A stretch of 7,193 nt of DNA from Bacillota bacterium (GTDB lineage: Bacteria > Bacillota > Clostridia > Lachnospirales > Lachnospiraceae): contig JAFADH010000139.1 in assembly GCA_023424995.1 (NCBI GenBank), positions 1 to 7,193 on the forward strand. Reading direction: 5' to 3'. Each line of letters starts with the position of its first letter. Position 1 is the stretch's first letter. Positions 5,687 to 7,193 of this stretch are shown here, one piece after another. The notes under the pieces are model-generated. The model saw only the letters and a program-made list of their open reading frames with translations, did not search any database and was not told the DNA's origin. Both the position numbers and the translations under genes were made by a program.

Positions 5687-5926
5687 TTAAATCTCCCGCA
5701 TTTACCTTAAAATTTATATTTATATCTTGAAATATTATATTTATTTTACAATACCTGTTTCATATACTCAACCATAATTTGTCAAGTTATCCGAAATATT
5801 GTCCGTATAACAAAACTCAATTACCGGAATTAGTGCTGCCTGTTTCCTTATTTGATAAAAAAGGAAGCGCCCCAGAACAAATTAATTGCTCAAGAACAAC
5901 TCCCTACTCTTAATCTAACGGATTAT
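5687..5926. other. AT-rich gap without a recognisable gene
   Basis: No frame in these bases resembles a protein I know. Besides the possible promoter, the minus strand has an imperfect stem GAGCAA/TTGTTC around 5874-5890, shortly followed by a T-rich run (CTTCCTTTTTTATC, about 5853-5866). This could be a weak terminator for the upstream transcript, but the stem is short and not directly joined to the T-run. Confidence 0.35.
5734..5785 (-). promoter_or_regulatory. Possible sigma-A promoter upstream of the CPBP remnant
   Basis: A consensus -35 box TTGACA lies at 5780-5785, with the partial -10 TATGAA (5759-5764) after a short 15-base spacer. Alternatively a perfect TATAAT at 5734-5739 could use ATGAAA (5758-5763) with an 18-base spacer. 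Either would start transcription 30-70 bases before the CPBP ATG. The pairings are imperfect, so only the region is supported. Confidence 0.4.
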
Positions 5927-6157
5927 TTACTGAATTAAAATCAAATACATAAGTTCAATAGCAATTAATATCGGATCCCGATATTTCATTTTTACAAAAA
6001 ACAGTTTATGCTTTGCATTGAGCATTTCACATTTTTAATACAGCTTCTTCCCCTGTTTCTTTATCCATTAATATTCTCTCCTTATTCTTATTCAAAACTC
6101 TTCCTGATATCCAGCTGATTAATTCTGATAAGAATAATGCAAATACAATCCGCCCAT
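5927..6157 (-). pseudogene. Remnant of a small two-part membrane protein, frameshifted
   Basis: Two abutting fragments on the minus strand read like one decayed small membrane protein. Fragment 1 (about 6155-6027) gives GRIVFALFLSELISWISGRV, then LNKNKERILMDKETGEEAVL and KM before TGA 6027-6029. It would be joined to ATG 6155-6157 if a single base were restored (ATG-GG-CGG). Fragment 2 (6034-5927), in a different frame, gives LNAKHKLFFVKMKYRDPILI and AIELMYLILIQ before TAA 5927-5929. Together they make about 75 residues: a membrane segment, a charged linker with DKETGEE, and a second hydrophobic segment after LFF-x-KMKY. I recall similar small proteins in Clostridia with a DKETGEE linker and an LFFIPMKYWG-like second half, but have no name for them. 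It directly follows the DUF6054-like gene (14 bases). Confidence 0.55.
5967..5985. repeat. Perfect 8-bp inverted repeat inside the membrane-protein remnant
   Basis: AATATCGG and CCGATATT pair perfectly around a three-base loop. The hairpin falls within the second fragment of the decayed membrane protein gene (residues KYRDPI). No T-run follows on the minus strand, so it is not a standard terminator for the local genes. Confidence 0.55.
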
Positions 6158-6171
6158 ATCACATACTTGGG

Positions 6172-6516
6172 TCAGCGGCTTTTAATATAACTTTCCACCG
6201 AGTCTATGCAATGTTCAAGGAAGGATTCCTCTCCCAATGTATTTAATTTAAAGAATACGGCTTGACTGCCTCCTGAAGTTATGGCAGAAATAAAGAGTTC
6301 GTCATCAATACCCATCACGGTTATACTCATACTGACACGATTTCCGCCTGCCATGCTGTATCGTTCATATACACGAACCGCTAATTGGACATTACCGTTT
6401 CTTGCATCACTTCCATCTTCATAACTGGCGGATATACTTCCTCCCGTAATATCCTTATGCAGCCAGGCCATAAATTCATCTAAATTGCCTCTCAGCCTTT
6501 TCTCATATTTAGCCAT
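6172..6516 (-). CDS. DUF6054-like small protein
   Basis: The 114-residue product has no signal peptide or membrane segment. It starts MAKYEKRLRGNLDEFMAWL, continues with ITGGSISASYEDGSD (24-38) and VQLAVRVYERYSMAGGNRVS (43-62), and has ISAITSGGSQAVFFKLNTLGEE (75-96) before a C-terminal helix. This string of motifs (SISAS.EDGSD, RVYERYS..GGNR, SAITSGGSQA.FFK.NT.GE) matches what I remember of the DUF6054 family of Clostridia, which is of this size and of unknown function. The family name is from memory and should be treated as likely, not certain. ATG 6514-6516 has AGGAGG eight bases before it. It lies 33 bases downstream of the flavodoxin-fold reductase, so the two form a probable transcription unit under the promoter at 7142-7170. 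Confidence 0.75.
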   Translation of the reverse strand: MAKYEKRLRGNLDEFMAWLHKDITGGSISASYEDGSDARNGNVQLAVRVYERYSMAGGNRVSMSITVMGIDDELFISAITSGGSQAVFFKLNTLGEESFLEHCIDSVESYIKSR

Positions 6517-6549
6517 CTGTATTACCTCCTATATTATTTTACACGATCA

Positions 6550-7101
6550 TTACCTTTTGTTAAGCTCGCCGGTATATTTTTTCAATTTATCCATTGCCTC
6601 GGAATCATCCTTTGACGGTATGATATTAGTCTGCAGTGATGATACAATGCCAATTAGCTTGGCATTCATATATCTGAACAGGATTTTAGCTCTTGCTATA
6701 GCCGGATCCGGACTGCCATCCCCACCTCCGGTTAGTATAAGTAATCCATTCTTTTCTTTCAATTTATATTCACTATCATTTCTTATATGTCTGCGTGCAT
6801 AGATCATCTGGAACCGGCTGGCAAAGGACAATAACCCACCGGTCAATTCAGAAAAATATATGGGGGATGCGACTATTACATTATCAACTTCATCCAACAG
6901 CTTATATACCTCCTGCATATCATCCTTGACGCAGCACCCGTCGTTATTCCAGCAAAATCTGCAGTCCATACATGGCTTAATGTTATCATAATAGGCCTGT
7001 ATTACTTTAACTTCACCTTCCAGGTACTTCAACAACTCCTTAACTAACATCATGGAATCTCCGTTTCTTCTTGGTGATCCGCTAATTATCAGTGTCTTCA
7101 T
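6550..7101 (-). CDS. Flavodoxin-fold NAD(P)H-dependent oxidoreductase (FMN reductase type)
   Basis: The 183-residue product is a flavodoxin-fold reductase, which uses FMN and NAD(P)H in the cytosol to reduce small electrophiles such as quinones, azo or nitro compounds, or to pass electrons. Visible features are strand KTLIISGSP with the FMN phosphate loop GSPRRNGDS at 8-16, the cysteine cluster CMDCRFCWNNDGCC at 44-57 followed by KDDM, and VIVASPIYFSELTGGL at 75-90, the second flavin loop. The C-x2-C-x2-C-x5-CC pattern is shared with the iron-sulfur flavoprotein-like branch, in which the cysteines may hold an Fe-S cluster. In many single-domain relatives they seem not to, so a cluster here is an open question. 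ATG 7099-7101 has GGAGG six bases before it. It is the first gene after a good promoter and leads the DUF6054-like gene. Confidence 0.87.
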   Translation of the reverse strand: MKTLIISGSPRRNGDSMMLVKELLKYLEGEVKVIQAYYDNIKPCMDCRFCWNNDGCCVKDDMQEVYKLLDEVDNVIVASPIYFSELTGGLLSFASRFQMIYARRHIRNDSEYKLKEKNGLLILTGGGDGSPDPAIARAKILFRYMNAKLIGIVSSLQTNIIPSKDDSEAMDKLKKYTGELNKR

Positions 7102-7129
7102 TTATATCCTCCAAGTATATTAGTAAGCA

Positions 7130-7149
7130 ATTATTATATAAATAATAAT
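7130..7149. promoter_or_regulatory. AT-only inverted repeat over the -10 region, possible operator
   Basis: ATTATTAT (7130-7137) and ATAATAAT (7142-7149) are perfect inverted copies around a four-base centre. The right arm contains the -10 box. A repressor bound here would block transcription of the reductase gene. No regulator gene is in the window, and AT-only symmetry can arise by chance. Confidence 0.35.
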
Positions 7150-7170
7150 ACATATGGTATCCCCTGTCAA
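7142..7170 (-). promoter_or_regulatory. Sigma-A promoter of the reductase/DUF6054 unit
   Basis: The minus strand has TTGACA at 7165-7170, a 17-base spacer, and TATTAT at 7142-7147 (five of six matches to consensus). Transcription should begin about 30 bases before the ribosome binding site of the flavodoxin-fold reductase. Confidence 0.7.
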
Positions 7171-7193
7171 TTTACATATACAAGTCTATGATA

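Noticed and set aside
5967..5985. Intrinsic terminator at the perfect 8-bp inverted repeat
   Set aside because: No T-run follows on the minus strand, and the hairpin lies within the decayed membrane-protein frame; a plus-strand T-run follows but there is no plus-strand gene to terminate.
6485..6802. Plus-strand open frame of 105 codons
   Set aside because: It is antisense to the flavodoxin-fold reductase and the DUF6054-like gene, both well supported, and has no family resemblance.

Overview
The window looks like a stretch of accessory chromosome from a low-to-moderate-GC Bacillota, most likely a clostridial and perhaps Lachnospiraceae genome. The grounds are strong Shine-Dalgarno (SD) sequences of the AGGAGG type before almost every gene, sigma-A-like promoter boxes, AT-rich gaps, and gene families common in Clostridia (DUF6054-like protein, IDI-like Nudix hydrolase, CPBP protein, C-x2-D-type flavodoxin-fold reductase). 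The genus cannot be fixed from the sequence alone.

Everything I can support as coding lies on the minus strand, so the order of transcription is from right to left. From the right: a promoter (7142-7170) leads into a flavodoxin-fold NAD(P)H oxidoreductase (6550-7101) and a DUF6054-like protein (6172-6516). Then comes the only long stretch without an intact gene (5687-6171). It holds the decayed remains of a small membrane protein in two reading frames (5927-6157) and a possible second promoter (5734-5785). That promoter would serve a broken CPBP-family membrane protein (5353-5686), a 69-residue single-span membrane protein (5056-5265), a Nudix hydrolase (4476-5000) and, 4 bases further on, a 31-codon stump of a DUF1697 gene (4376-4471).

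The left half holds a 330-residue protein with terpene-cyclase-like QW repeats (3326-4318), three GNAT acetyltransferases of different subtypes in a row (2757-3251, 2148-2663, 1619-2086), a peptidase E-like S51 serine peptidase (832-1569), a divergent RdgB/HAM1-like nucleotide pyrophosphatase (145-756), and the first 41 codons of an unknown gene that leaves the window (1-125).

Four of these start codons are better placed by their ribosome binding sites than by the longest open frame; one of them is a TTG start. Most intact genes encode small soluble enzymes that modify or clear metabolites (nucleotides, peptides, amines, quinone- or nitro-type electrophiles). Gaps are mostly 20-95 bases and each gene has its own ribosome binding site. 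I see no single pathway, and no transposase, integrase, CRISPR array, tRNA or rRNA. The most notable points are three broken genes within about 1.8 kb, the toroid-fold protein without the known cyclase acid motif, the run of three unlike acetyltransferases, and two short tandem repeats in gene gaps. The window reads as a slowly turning-over accessory cluster; I did not find convincing evidence for a new multi-gene system.
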